DNA of 62,854 nt from Aquipuribacter hungaricus (GCF_037860755.1 NZ_JBBEOI010000005.1:1-62854); one strand, 5' to 3'. Shown: positions 7,179 through 16,412, counted from the first letter of the stretch. The notes: a model not told the origin generated them from the sequence alone. Translations and numbers: made by a program.

Positions 7179-8606
7179 ATGAGCACGTCGCCGTCCCGGG
7201 TCTTCGTCGCCCGCCTCGCCGGGCTGGCCGTGTTCGACCCCTCCGGCGACCAGGTCGGACGGGTGCGCGACGTGGTCGTCGTCATCGGCCAGACCCGGGC
7301 CCGCGCGGTCGGCATCGTCGTCGAGGTCCCTGGCCGCCGCCGGGTGTTCGTCCCGATGACCCGGATCACGTCCATGGAGCCCACGCAGGTCATCACCACG
7401 GGCCTGGTCAACATGCGCCGCTTCGAGCAGCGCGCCTCGGAGACCCTCGTCCTGGCCGAGCTGCTCGACCGCCACCTCGAGCTGGGCGACGGCAGCGGCA
7501 CGGTGAGCATCGAGGACGTCGGCCTCGAGCAGGTCCGGGGCAACGACTGGGTCGTCACCCGGCTGTTCGTCCGACGGGTCCGGCCGGGGCGGACGGGGCG
7601 CACGGCGGGCGGCATCATCCGCCGGCGCGGCGAGAGCTTCCTCGTCGAGCTCGACGAGGTCTCCAGCCTGCTCGCCGACCGGGGCGGCCCGCAGGGCGCG
7701 GCGAGCCTGCTCGCGGCCTTCGACGAGCTCAAGCCCGCCGACCTCGCCGAGATCCTCCACGCCATGGCTCCCAAGCGCCGCCGCGAGGTGGCCGCCGCCC
7801 TGGACGACGAGAAGCTCGCCGACGTCCTGGAGGAGCTGCCCGAGGACGACCAGATCGACATCGTCACCGGCCTCAAGTCCGAGCGCGCCGCCGACGTCCT
7901 GGAGGCGATGGAGCCGGACGACGCCGCGGACCTGCTGTCGGACCTGGACGAGGAGACCGCCGCCCGGCTGCTCGACATCATGGAGCCGGAGGAGGCCCGG
8001 CAGGTGCGCCGGCTGCTCGCCTACGACGAGGACACCGCCGGCGGCATCATGACCAGCGAGCCCGTCATCCTCCCCCCCGAGGCGACGGTCGCCGAGGCGC
8101 TGGCGATGGTCCGCCGCGCCGAGCTCGCCCCCGCCATGGCCGCCGCCGTGTTCGTCTGCCGTCCCCCGCTGGAGGCGCCGACCGGCCGGTTCCTCGGCCT
8201 GGTCCACATCCAGCGCCTGCTGCGCGAGCCGCCGCAGTCCCCGCTCGGCAACGCCGTCGACCGCGGCCTGGAGGCACTGCCGACCGACGCCAAGCTGCTG
8301 TCGGTCAGCCGCCACCTGGCCACGTACAACCTCGTGTCCGCCCCCGTCGTGGACGCCGACGGCCGCCTGGTCGGCGTGGTGACGGTCGACGACGTCCTCG
8401 ACCACCTGCTGCCCGACGACTGGCGCGAGCAGGAGGACCCGGCCGAGGTCGTCCGCAGCTTCGCCCGTCGCCGCGCGGCCGCGCTCGCCTCGACCACGGC
8501 GCAGGGCCTCGCCGGCCGTCGCACCGGGGGCGCCACCTCGGCGGGGTCGGCCCCGGCAGCCGAGACGGCGCCGGCACCGCGCAGCCGGAAGGGCGGCGAC
8601 CGGTGA
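7179..8606 (+). CDS. MgtE N-terminal domain and CBS-pair protein lacking the channel
   Basis: 475 aa. Residues 1-90 look like a PRC-barrel (VFVARLAGLAVFDPSGDQVG). An MgtE N domain of helical repeats (about 190-300, LKPADLAEILHAMAPKRRRE...) and two CBS motifs (about 310-430) follow. The transmembrane part of MgtE Mg2+ channels is absent, so this is a soluble sensor-like protein, not a transporter by itself. The ATG follows GATACT by 7 nt (leaderless). Its stop overlaps the next start (GTGA), tying it to the DUF1003 gene; the pair is conserved in actinobacteria and may act together. Confidence 0.85.
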   Translation: MSTSPSRVFVARLAGLAVFDPSGDQVGRVRDVVVVIGQTRARAVGIVVEVPGRRRVFVPMTRITSMEPTQVITTGLVNMRRFEQRASETLVLAELLDRHLELGDGSGTVSIEDVGLEQVRGNDWVVTRLFVRRVRPGRTGRTAGGIIRRRGESFLVELDEVSSLLADRGGPQGAASLLAAFDELKPADLAEILHAMAPKRRREVAAALDDEKLADVLEELPEDDQIDIVTGLKSERAADVLEAMEPDDAADLLSDLDEETAARLLDIMEPEEARQVRRLLAYDEDTAGGIMTSEPVILPPEATVAEALAMVRRAELAPAMAAAVFVCRPPLEAPTGRFLGLVHIQRLLREPPQSPLGNAVDRGLEALPTDAKLLSVSRHLATYNLVSAPVVDADGRLVGVVTVDDVLDHLLPDDWREQEDPAEVVRSFARRRAAALASTTAQGLAGRRTGGATSAGSAPAAETAPAPRSRKGGDR

Positions 8607-9493
8607 GCGACGTCGACGGCACCTTCGCCCCGGGCAAGGCCGACCGGGCCGAGCGCAGCGATCGTGGGGACCGCGCCGACCGGGCCGACCGGGCCGACCG
8701 GGCCGAGCGCGCGGACCGGGCCGAGCGGATGGACCGGGCGGAGCGCGCCGAGCGGGTGGACCGCAAGGGCCGCGCCGGCCTGGACACCCCCCGGACCCGC
8801 ACCGGCCACCGGCTCCGGCTGCGGCCCAACGTCGACCCCGAGAGCTTCGGCCGCGGCGCCGAGCGGTTCGCCCGGTTCATGGGCACCGCCCGGTTCCTCG
8901 TCTACATGTCCGCGTTCGTCGCGGTGTGGCTGACGTGGAACACGCTGGCGCCGGAGGACGTCCAGTTCGACCCGCGGGCGCTCAACTACACGCTGCTCAC
9001 GCTCATCCTGTCGCTGCAGGCCTCGTACGCCGCCCCGCTCATCCTGCTCGCGCAGAACCGGCAGACCGACCGCGACCGGGTGCAGAACGCCCAGGACCGG
9101 CTCGCCGGGGAGCGGGCGCTCGCCGACACCGAGTTCCTCACCCGGGAGGTCGCCGACCTCAAGATCGCCCTGCGCGAGGTCGCCACCCGCGACTTCCTCC
9201 GCTCGGAGCTCCGGTCGCTGCTGGAGGAGATCGTCGAGGCGCAGGACAGCCCCGCCCCCGAGCCCGGCACGCCCCGGGAGCGCCCCCGGGACAAGCAGCG
9301 CAAGGGCAAGGACAAGCGCGACAAGCAGCGCCAGGAGCCCCGGCCGGACGGCCGCCCCGCCGGGACCCCCGCCCCGCTCGACCAGCCGCTCGACCTGGCC
9401 TCCCGCACCGGTGCGCACGAGGACCACGACGACCTCACCGTCACCGCCGAGCCCGGACGGCCCCACCCGCAAGGCCTACAGACCAGCTCCTGA
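8603..9493 (+). CDS. DUF1003 family membrane protein with DRA/ERA-repeat N-terminus
   Basis: 296 aa. The DUF1003 core (about 80-190) has two transmembrane helices (FLVYMSAFVAVWLTWNT and LTLILSLQASYAAPLILLAQ), then a charged helix (NRQTDRDRV ... ADLKIALREV) and a long Lys/Arg/Pro-rich tail. Residues 13-55 are repeats of Asp/Glu-Arg-Ala. The GTG at 8603 overlaps the stop of the MgtE-N/CBS gene. The function of DUF1003 is unknown; the fixed pairing with a CBS/MgtE-N protein suggests a membrane partner. Confidence 0.85.
   Translation: MSDVDGTFAPGKADRAERSDRGDRADRADRADRAERADRAERMDRAERAERVDRKGRAGLDTPRTRTGHRLRLRPNVDPESFGRGAERFARFMGTARFLVYMSAFVAVWLTWNTLAPEDVQFDPRALNYTLLTLILSLQASYAAPLILLAQNRQTDRDRVQNAQDRLAGERALADTEFLTREVADLKIALREVATRDFLRSELRSLLEEIVEAQDSPAPEPGTPRERPRDKQRKGKDKRDKQRQEPRPDGRPAGTPAPLDQPLDLASRTGAHEDHDDLTVTAEPGRPHPQGLQTSS
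8641..8766 (+). repeat. 9-bp coding repeat in the DUF1003 gene
   Basis: About fourteen degenerate 9-bp units of the type GACCGGGCC / GAGCGCGCC run head to tail and code for Asp-Arg-Ala or Glu-Arg-Ala. Three adjacent copies are identical. The result is a strongly charged, probably helical or disordered segment before the membrane domain. Confidence 0.85.
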
Positions 9494-9511
9494 CCTGCCG
9501 ACAACCAGCGG

Positions 9512-11662
9512 GTGAGCCTCCTCGACACCACCGGCGGGATGCTGCCGCGTCGCGCGGCCCCGGACGACCGGCGCCGACGCCTCGGCGACCTGCTCGCCGA
9601 CGCCGGTGCCATCACCCGCGCGCAGCTGCAGCAGGCGCTGGAGGCGCAGAAGGCGCCGGGCCCGCGCCGCCGCCTGGGCGAGACGCTGATCGCGCTCGGC
9701 TTCGTCGACGAGCGCGACATCGCCGTCACCCTCGCCGAGCAGCTCGGCCTGGACACCCTCGACCTGTCGACGCTGTCCATCGACCCGGCGGTCGTCCGCC
9801 GCCTGCCGCAGCAGCTCAGCGAGCGCAGCGGCACCGTCGTGGTCCAGCAGCTCAGCGACGGCCGCTACATCGTCGCCATGTCCGACCCCACCAACGTGCT
9901 CGCCCTCGACGACGTCCGGCTCACCCTCGGCGCCGAGGTGCTGCCGATCATCGCCATCGAGTCCCAGATCCGCGACCAGCTGCGCCGGGTGTGGGGCCTG
10001 TCCGGCGGCGGTGAGCGCCTCACGGAGATGGTGTCCGGCATCGGCGAGGAGGTCCTCGAGGACATCGGCAACGCCGGTGTCGACGACGCCCCGACCGTCC
10101 AGCTCGTCACCAAGATCCTCGCCGAGGCCGTCCAGCTCGGCGCCAGCGACATCCACGTGGAGACCCAGCGGGACAGCCTGCGGATCCGCTTCCGGATCGA
10201 CGGCATCCTCCGCGACGTCATGACCGCCCCGCGCAAGGCCGCCGGCGCCGTGCTGTCGCGGATCAAGATCGTCTCGGGCCTGGACATCGCCGAGCGGCGC
10301 GTCCCCCAGGACGGCCGGACCCAGATCGTCGTGGGCGGCGCCCGGGTCGACACCCGCGTCTCGACCCTGCCCAGCCTGCACGGCGAGAAGGCCGTCATCC
10401 GGATCCTCACCAAGGGCGACGACGTCCCCGCCCTGGACGTGCTCGGCTTCGAGCCCGACCAGCTCGAGGCGTTCCGCCGCGCCCTGCACACCCCGCAGGG
10501 CCTCGTCCTCATCACCGGCCCGACCGGCTCCGGCAAGACCAACACCCTGTACGCGGGCATCGCGGAGATCCTCGACCCCGAGAAGAACATCGTCACCCTC
10601 GAGGACCCCGTCGAGGTCCAGCTGCCCGGCATCACCCAGGTGCAGGTGAACAACAAGGCCGGCATGACCTTCCAGGCCGGCCTGCGCTCGGTCCTGCGGC
10701 AGGACCCGGACATCGTCCTGGTCGGCGAGGTGCGCGACTCGGAGACCTCCGAGCTCGCGCTCAAGGCCGCCCTCACCGGGCACCTGGTCCTCACCACCCT
10801 GCACACCAACTCCGCCGCGGCGGCGCTGACCCGCCTCATCGACATGGGCTCCGACCCGTTCCTCGTGGCCAGCTCGCTCACCCTCGCCGTGGCGCAGCGG
10901 CTCGTGCGCCGCCCGTGCGCGCAGTGCGCGGTCGCCTACGTGCCCGCCGACGACCTGCTCGCCCTGCTCGGCCTGCGCCCCGACGACCTCGTCGGCGCCA
11001 CCCCCCGCAAGGGCTTCGGCTGCTCCGAGTGCGGCCACACCGGCTACAAGGGCCGCACCGCGGTGTACGAGGTCCTCACCGTCGACGCGGAGATGCGCCG
11101 CATCCTCGTCCGCGACCCCTCCGAGGACGCCGTCGTCAGCCAGGCCAAGGCCGCCGGGATGCGCTCGCTGCGCGCCTCGGCGCTGCAGAAGGCCATGGAC
11201 GGGCGGACCACGTTCGAGGAGGTCGTGCGCGTGACCACGGCCGACTCCGGCGGCGGCAGCGCCTGCCCGGCGTGCGACCGCCCGGTCGAGCGCGGCATGG
11301 TCGCCTGCCCGTACTGCGCCGCCGACCTGGAGGCGCACCGCTGCCGCAGCTGCAGCAAGGAGCTCGAGCCGGCCTGGGCGCTGTGCCCGTGGTGCCGCAC
11401 CGCCGTCGCCGAGAGCGCTCCTCCGACCGGGGCGCACGACCCCGCTGCCCACGACACCGATACCCACGACCTGGCCCACGGCACCGGCGCCCACGACCTC
11501 GCGGGCTACGGCGCCGAGGGCTGGTCGACCGAGGGGCACCCGGCGGCGGAGGCGTACCCGGCCGACGGCTGGCCCGACGGCGCGTACCCGCCCGAGGACC
11601 AGCCCGGCGACCAGGTCGCCGCAGGCTGGGCGGGGGCGGAGCCGGGGCACGGGCAGGCCTGA
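9512..11662 (+). CDS. GspE/PilB-type ATPase with extra C-terminal double zinc ribbon
   Basis: 716 aa; PilB relatives are usually about 550-570 aa. An N-terminal MshEN-like domain (20-160) precedes the type II/IV secretion ATPase with Walker A GPTGSGKT (336-343), an Asp/His-box region, GEVRDSETSELALKAALTGH and the family's own C4 zinc site (Cys469, 472, 504, 507). After 580 four further Cys-x2-Cys pairs follow (585/588, 599/602, 611/614, 625/628), a double zinc ribbon, then a His/Asp- and Pro-rich tail. No other pilus genes are nearby. The GTG start has no clear ribosome site and lies 18 bp after the DUF1003 gene. Confidence 0.88.
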   Translation: MSLLDTTGGMLPRRAAPDDRRRRLGDLLADAGAITRAQLQQALEAQKAPGPRRRLGETLIALGFVDERDIAVTLAEQLGLDTLDLSTLSIDPAVVRRLPQQLSERSGTVVVQQLSDGRYIVAMSDPTNVLALDDVRLTLGAEVLPIIAIESQIRDQLRRVWGLSGGGERLTEMVSGIGEEVLEDIGNAGVDDAPTVQLVTKILAEAVQLGASDIHVETQRDSLRIRFRIDGILRDVMTAPRKAAGAVLSRIKIVSGLDIAERRVPQDGRTQIVVGGARVDTRVSTLPSLHGEKAVIRILTKGDDVPALDVLGFEPDQLEAFRRALHTPQGLVLITGPTGSGKTNTLYAGIAEILDPEKNIVTLEDPVEVQLPGITQVQVNNKAGMTFQAGLRSVLRQDPDIVLVGEVRDSETSELALKAALTGHLVLTTLHTNSAAAALTRLIDMGSDPFLVASSLTLAVAQRLVRRPCAQCAVAYVPADDLLALLGLRPDDLVGATPRKGFGCSECGHTGYKGRTAVYEVLTVDAEMRRILVRDPSEDAVVSQAKAAGMRSLRASALQKAMDGRTTFEEVVRVTTADSGGGSACPACDRPVERGMVACPYCAADLEAHRCRSCSKELEPAWALCPWCRTAVAESAPPTGAHDPAAHDTDTHDLAHGTGAHDLAGYGAEGWSTEGHPAAEAYPADGWPDGAYPPEDQPGDQVAAGWAGAEPGHGQA

Positions 11663-11692
11663 CCCGCGCACGGGGCACCCGCGCGCGGCTCC

Positions 11693-11704
11693 TACCCTTG
11701 ACGG
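11693..11704 (+). promoter_or_regulatory. Leaderless promoter of mrp
   Basis: TACCCT (11693-11698) is followed by exactly 6 nt and the GTG start codon at 11705, so transcription is expected to begin on the start codon. Confidence 0.65.
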
Positions 11705-12850
11705 GTGACTCCCCCCTCCGCCACGCCCCCGAGCACCGACGCGGTCCGGGTGGCGCTCGCGACGGTCGACGACCCCGAGATCCGGCGCCCCGTCACCGAG
11801 CTCGGCATGGTGAAGGACGTCGTGGTGCACCCCGACGGCAGCGTCGACGTCGCGCTGTTCCTCACCGTGGCCGGCTGCCCCATGAAGGAGACGCTGACCG
11901 CGGCGGTGACCGCGGCGGTCTCCGCCCTGGACGGCGTCACGGGCGTGCAGGTCGAGCTCGACGTCATGAGCGCCGAGCAGCGCGAGCAGCTGCGCACCAT
12001 GCTGCGCGGCGGCGTCCCCGAGAAGGAGGTGCCGTTCGCCCGGGCCGGCTCGCGCACCCGGGTGTTCGCGGTGGCCTCCGGCAAGGGCGGCGTCGGCAAG
12101 TCCAGCGTGACGGTCAACCTGGCCGCCGCCATGGCGCAGCAGGGGCTGGCGGTCGGGGTCGTCGACGCGGACGTCCACGGTTTCTCGGTGCCGCGGATGC
12201 TCGGCGTCGGCCGCACCCCCACCCGGGTCGACGACATGATCCTGCCGCCGGTCGCCCTGGGCGTGAAGGTCATCTCCATCGGGATGTTCGTCCCCGGCAA
12301 CCAGGCCGTGGTGTGGCGGGGCCCGATGCTGCACCGCGCCCTCCAGCAGTTCCTCGTCGACGTGTTCTGGGGCGAGCTGGACGTGCTGCTGCTCGACCTG
12401 CCCCCCGGCACCGGCGACATCGCCATCTCGGTGGCCCAGCTGCTGCCGGGCTCGGAGCTGCTGGTCGTCACCACCCCCCAGCAGGCGGCGGCCGAGGTCG
12501 CCGAGCGGGCCGGGTCCATCGCGGCGCAGACCCGCCAGCACGTGGCCGGCGTCATCGAGAACATGTCGTGGCTGGAGCTGCCGGACGGCTCCCGCATGGA
12601 GGTCTTCGGCTCCGGCGGCGGGCGGACGGTCTCGGAGTCGCTCACCCGGGCGCTCGGGCACGACGTGCCGCTGCTGGGCCAGGTGCCGCTGGACACCGCG
12701 GTCCGCGAGGGCGGCGACTCCGGCGTCCCGGTCGTGCTCGGCGCCCCGGACTCCCCCGCCGCGACCGCGCTGCGCGGCATCGCCCGGGGGCTGTCGCGCC
12801 GTCGGCAGAGCCTGGTCGGCCGCCAGCTGGGCCTCAGCCCCGCCGTCTGA
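11705..12850 (+). CDS. mrp: Mrp/NBP35 family ATP-binding protein
   Basis: 381 aa. An N-terminal MIP18/DUF59 domain (about 12-100) is joined to a ParA/Mrp P-loop ATPase with SGKGGVGKSS (125-134) and VVDADVHGFSVPRML. Mrp proteins carry or insert Fe-S clusters. The CxxC usually found near the C-terminus in proteobacterial Mrp is replaced by MEVFGSGGG, as in other actinobacterial members, so cluster binding, if any, differs. It converges with tatB, leaving only 15 bp between the stops. Confidence 0.88.
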   Translation: MTPPSATPPSTDAVRVALATVDDPEIRRPVTELGMVKDVVVHPDGSVDVALFLTVAGCPMKETLTAAVTAAVSALDGVTGVQVELDVMSAEQREQLRTMLRGGVPEKEVPFARAGSRTRVFAVASGKGGVGKSSVTVNLAAAMAQQGLAVGVVDADVHGFSVPRMLGVGRTPTRVDDMILPPVALGVKVISIGMFVPGNQAVVWRGPMLHRALQQFLVDVFWGELDVLLLDLPPGTGDIAISVAQLLPGSELLVVTTPQQAAAEVAERAGSIAAQTRQHVAGVIENMSWLELPDGSRMEVFGSGGGRTVSESLTRALGHDVPLLGQVPLDTAVREGGDSGVPVVLGAPDSPAATALRGIARGLSRRRQSLVGRQLGLSPAV

Positions 12851-12865
12851 CCCGTCCGGCACCCC

Positions 12866-13429
12866 TCAGGTGGCGTCGGTGTCGACCCCGGCCCGCCTGG
12901 CGGCGTCGGCCCAGGTGGTGGGCGGGGGGCTCGGCCGGCGCGGCACGGCGGACGTGCTCGTGCGCACGGTCTGCGGACCGGTCTTCTCCCGGCCGCCGCG
13001 CGCGGACGCCCCCGTGGCACCGGACGAGCCCGTGGGCCGTGCCGGGGGCGCGGCGGGCGACCCCGTGGCGGCCTTGGTCAGGCTCGTCGAGCCCGACGGT
13101 CGGCCGGCCTCGGTCCGCTTGGCCGCGGCCGTGGTCGCCTTGCGGCGCTGCGAGGGGGTGTCCTCGTCGTCGAACGCGTCGCTGAGCGCGTTCTGCACGA
13201 TGCGGCGCGGGTGGTACTGGCGCGGGTCGTAGCGGCGCCAGTCGACGCCGTCGAGGTCGACGCCCATCTCGTCCTTCATCTGGGCCGAGGCGCCGGTCGC
13301 GAAGTCGCGGCCCCGCCGGACCAGCCGGGCCGCGCCGCGCGCGAGCTCGGGCAACCGGTCGGGCCCCAGCAGCAGGGCAGCGAGCAGCAGGATGACGAGG
13401 AACTCGCCGCCGTTGATGTCGAAGGGCAC
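12866..13429 (-). CDS. tatB: Twin-arginine translocase subunit TatB
   Basis: 187 aa. A short N-terminal helix (EFLVILLLAALLLGPDRLPE) with the conserved Gly-Pro hinge is followed by an amphipathic helix (LARGAARLVRRGRDF) and a long disordered tail, the TatA/B plan. Length and position (next to htrA/sigE, as in M. tuberculosis) favour TatB over TatA. TatB receives Tat substrates with TatC in the cytoplasmic membrane. It is transcribed in the same direction as sigE, the anti-sigma gene and htrA. Confidence 0.88.
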   Translation of the reverse strand: MPFDINGGEFLVILLLAALLLGPDRLPELARGAARLVRRGRDFATGASAQMKDEMGVDLDGVDWRRYDPRQYHPRRIVQNALSDAFDDEDTPSQRRKATTAAAKRTEAGRPSGSTSLTKAATGSPAAPPARPTGSSGATGASARGGREKTGPQTVRTSTSAVPRRPSPPPTTWADAARRAGVDTDAT

Positions 13430-13466
13430 CGCCCACCTCCTCCGCTGAGGGTAACCGTGCCCGGGC

Positions 13467-14951
13467 CTAGTCCTGCTCGGCCGCCTGCAGCGTGAGGTCC
13501 ACGTCGAAGACCTCCTCGCCCCGGCGGACCGTGAGGGTCACCTCGTCGCCAGGCTCCTGCGCCCGGATGGCCACGACGAGCTCGTCGGACTCCGTCACGG
13601 GCCGGCCCTCGAAGGCGAGGATGGTGTCCCCGGCCTGCAGGCCCGCCTCGGCCGCCGGCCCGCCCGGGGTGACCGGCGGGTTCTCGGCGGTGGCGTCCTG
13701 CTCGGTGACGATCCGGACCCCCTCGCCGGTGTAGGTGCGGTCGAGCAGCACGCCGACGACGGGGAACGTCGCCACGCCGGTCTCGATGAGCTCGGTCGCC
13801 GTGCGCTGGGCCTGGTTGCTCGGGATGGAGAAGCCGAGACCGATGCTGCCGCCGGCCTGCCCGCCCGGGGCCTGGGCGATGGCGGAGTTCACGCCGACGA
13901 CCTCCCCGCGCATGTTGACCAGCGGGCCGCCGGAGTTGCCGGGGTTGATCGCCGCGTCGGTCTGGATGGCGTTGATGAAGGCCGTCTGCTGCGCGTCGCC
14001 GGCGGACACGGGCCGGTTGAGGGCGCTGACGATGCCGGTGGTCACCGTGGAGTCCAGCCCGAGGGGCGCGCCGATGGCGACGACCTGCTCCCCCACGACG
14101 ACGGAGTCGGAGTCCCCGAACGGCAGCGCCACCAGGGGGGCGCCGGCCTCGGCGGGGTCGATGCGGAGCACGGCGATGTCGTAGGACGGCTCGACGCCGA
14201 CGACCTCGGCGGTGGCCTGCGAGCCGTTGGCGAGCTCGACGACGATGTCCTCGGCCGGCTCGTCGCCGCCCGCGGCCACGACGTGGTTGTTGGTGACGAC
14301 GAGACCCTCCTCGTCGATGACGAAGCCCGAGCCGGTGCCCTCGCCCTGGCCTGCGACCACGCGGATGGACACCACGCTGGGCAGGACGCGCGCGGCGATC
14401 TCGGCCACGGACCCGACCTCGCCGACCTCGGCCGGCTCGTCGGCGACGCCGGTGCTGCCGCCGGTGCCCGCGGCGCTGCCGTCGCTGGAGGCGGCCCCGC
14501 GGTCGTCGTCGCCCAGCCCGACGCGGCCGGCCAGGTCGGTGCCGTCGGCCACGAGGGACCCGAGCAGCCCGCCCAGCAGGCCCGCGATGAGCGACAGCAC
14601 GACGGCGAGGGTGACGAGACCGCCGCCGCCCCGGCGCCGGGAAGGACGGCCGAGGGTGTCGACGTCCGGGGACTGGTGGGGGCGGCCGTCCCACGGCTGC
14701 GCCTCGGCCCAGGCGACCTGCCCGGACGGGGCGGCGGGCGGCAGCGGCCGCTCCTGCACGCTCGTCACGGGCTGGGTGTCCGCGTACCAGGTGGGCACCG
14801 GCGACGGCTGCTGCTGGGCCGGCTGCTGCGGCGCCTGCTGCTGCTGCCACGAGGGCTCCTGCGGCCGCTGGTCGCGGGCCCAGGGGTCGCTGCCGGGGGC
14901 GGGTGCGGGGGGCCGGCCGTAGGGGTCGGCGCCGTTGCTCTGGTCAGTCAT
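13467..14951 (-). CDS. htrA: HtrA-like membrane serine protease with PDZ domain
   Basis: 494 aa. A Gln/Pro-rich cytoplasmic tail (1-100) precedes one transmembrane helix (111-136), then a trypsin-like domain with the triad His223 (TNNHVVA), Asp258 (YDIAVLRID) and Ser340 (NPGNSGGP), and a C-terminal PDZ domain (about 400-490). Such DegP/HtrA-type proteases degrade or refold damaged envelope proteins. The gene lies directly downstream of the anti-sigma factor in the sigE operon and is expected to be under SigE control. Confidence 0.93.
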   Translation of the reverse strand: MTDQSNGADPYGRPPAPAPGSDPWARDQRPQEPSWQQQQAPQQPAQQQPSPVPTWYADTQPVTSVQERPLPPAAPSGQVAWAEAQPWDGRPHQSPDVDTLGRPSRRRGGGGLVTLAVVLSLIAGLLGGLLGSLVADGTDLAGRVGLGDDDRGAASSDGSAAGTGGSTGVADEPAEVGEVGSVAEIAARVLPSVVSIRVVAGQGEGTGSGFVIDEEGLVVTNNHVVAAGGDEPAEDIVVELANGSQATAEVVGVEPSYDIAVLRIDPAEAGAPLVALPFGDSDSVVVGEQVVAIGAPLGLDSTVTTGIVSALNRPVSAGDAQQTAFINAIQTDAAINPGNSGGPLVNMRGEVVGVNSAIAQAPGGQAGGSIGLGFSIPSNQAQRTATELIETGVATFPVVGVLLDRTYTGEGVRIVTEQDATAENPPVTPGGPAAEAGLQAGDTILAFEGRPVTESDELVVAIRAQEPGDEVTLTVRRGEEVFDVDLTLQAAEQD

Positions 14952-14963
14952 CTCGACCTCTCG

Positions 14964-15575
14964 TCATGGACGCGCACCATCATCGACCGGGCGCACCGAC
15001 GGCGCACCGCCAGGCGGGTCCGGGGGGAACAGCCGCGGCACCACCGTGTGCACCGAGGCGCGGCCCACGGCCGCGGACCAGGGCAGGGGGGTGCCCGTCA
15101 CCACGGCGCCCGCCCCGACGGTCCCCACCATGACGGCCGCCGCGACGAGCACGCCGGCTGCACCGACTGCCGGCCGCTCGTGCGGGCCGCGGCCGGCCGG
15201 GTGGGCCACGACGGAGGCGCCCGCGAGCGACAGGTGGGGCGGGACGTCGGGCGGGGCGTCGGGCGGGAGCACGGGGACGGGCGGAGCCCCGGGTGCTGAG
15301 CCGGTGCCGGGCTGCTCCTGCGGTCCTGCCGCCGGGTCGGCAGCGGGGCCGGCGTCGCCGAGGGCGAGGAGGCGGTCGAGCAGGGCGTCGGACGGCCCGG
15401 GGACCGGGGGCGGGGCCTGCCGCAGCGCCTGGGTGAGCGCACGGGTCCGCGCCACCTCCACCGCGCACCGGGTGCAGCCGCGCAGGTGCCGGCGCACGAC
15501 GGCACGCTGCCAGGCGGGCAGCCGACGGTCGGCGTACCCGCTCAGCGCGGTCCGGGGGTGGGGCAGGCGGAGCAC
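14964..15575 (-). CDS. rseA: Anti-sigma factor with zinc-binding (ZAS-like) domain
   Basis: About 203 aa. The HLRGCTRC motif (His-x3-Cys-x2-Cys) near residue 35 is the mark of zinc-containing anti-sigma factors. A single transmembrane helix lies near 150-170 (GVLVAAAVMVGTVGAGAVV), followed by an extracytoplasmic tail. It overlaps or abuts the sigE stop and precedes htrA, as with RseA. The start is uncertain: the GTG at 15575 is the nearest codon after the sigE stop, and no strong ribosome site is visible. Expected role: hold SigE inactive at the membrane until a stress signal arrives. Confidence 0.78.
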   Translation of the reverse strand: MLRLPHPRTALSGYADRRLPAWQRAVVRRHLRGCTRCAVEVARTRALTQALRQAPPPVPGPSDALLDRLLALGDAGPAADPAAGPQEQPGTGSAPGAPPVPVLPPDAPPDVPPHLSLAGASVVAHPAGRGPHERPAVGAAGVLVAAAVMVGTVGAGAVVTGTPLPWSAAVGRASVHTVVPRLFPPDPPGGAPSVRPVDDGARP

Positions 15576-15585
15576 CGGGGCGACC

Positions 15586-16290
15586 TCAGACGAGGCCGCC
15601 GGTGAGCAGGGGCGCCACCGCGCCCCGCCCGGGACGGCGGTGCTCCAGCGAGCGGCGCAGCTGGGCGCGGCCGCGGTGGATGCGGGAGCGGACCGTGCCG
15701 AGCTTGACGCCCAGCGTGGTCGCGATCTCCTCGTAGGTGAGGCCCTCGATGTCGCTGAGGACGACGGCGGCGCGGAAGTCCGGGCTGAGCGCGTCCAGGG
15801 CGGCCTGCACGTCGTCGGCGAGGTGGCGGAACTCGAACTCCCGCTCCGGGCCGGGCTCGCGGCCGGGCAGCCGCTCGGCGGCGTCCTCGGACAGGGCGTC
15901 GGTGCGCTGGCGCTGCTTGCGCCGGACGCTGTCGAGGAACAGGTTGGTCGTGATCCGGTGCAGCCAGCCCTCGAAGGTCCCCGGGCGGTAGGAGTCCAGG
16001 GAGCGGAACACCCGGACGAACACCTCCTGGGTGATGTCCTCGGCGTCGTGCGGGTTCCCGGTGAGCCGGTAGGCCAGGCGGTACACCCGCGCGGAGTGGT
16101 CGCGGACGACCTCCTCCCACGTGGGCTTGACCCACACCTCGCCGGACGCGTCGAGCAGGACGTCGTGGAGGGCGTCGTGAGGCTGGTCGGGAGCCCCCGC
16201 GGGCCCGTCGGACGGCACGACGGCACGGGGCAGCCCGGCCGCGGTGCTCGGGGTGGGGACGGTGGTGCTCGGCGACGGGCTCGTGCTCAT
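15586..16290 (-). CDS. sigE: ECF sigma factor, SigE-like
   Basis: 234 aa. Region 2 (about 75-145, [20 protein letters not shown] then [20 protein letters not shown]) and region 4 (about 180-225, [20 protein letters not shown]) are clear. The ATG at 16290 follows GGAGGT by 6 nt, better than an ATG 15 codons upstream. The N-terminal Ser/Pro-rich extension resembles SigE of mycobacteria. The order sigE, anti-sigma, htrA, tatB is the conserved envelope-stress operon of actinobacteria. Confidence 0.92.
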   Translation of the reverse strand: MSTSPSPSTTVPTPSTAAGLPRAVVPSDGPAGAPDQPHDALHDVLLDASGEVWVKPTWEEVVRDHSARVYRLAYRLTGNPHDAEDITQEVFVRVFRSLDSYRPGTFEGWLHRITTNLFLDSVRRKQRQRTDALSEDAAERLPGREPGPEREFEFRHLADDVQAALDALSPDFRAAVVLSDIEGLTYEEIATTLGVKLGTVRSRIHRGRAQLRRSLEHRRPGRGAVAPLLTGGLV

Positions 16291-16412
16291 GGTGTGACCT
16301 CCTGTGCCCATGGTTCCCCGGCAACCTGGAGACAACCTGTGAGCCGGCGGTGCGTCCGGTGGTCGTCCACGGAGGTCCTCGGTCCGTCGGTACCCGCGGG
16401 CGCGCGCGTCAC

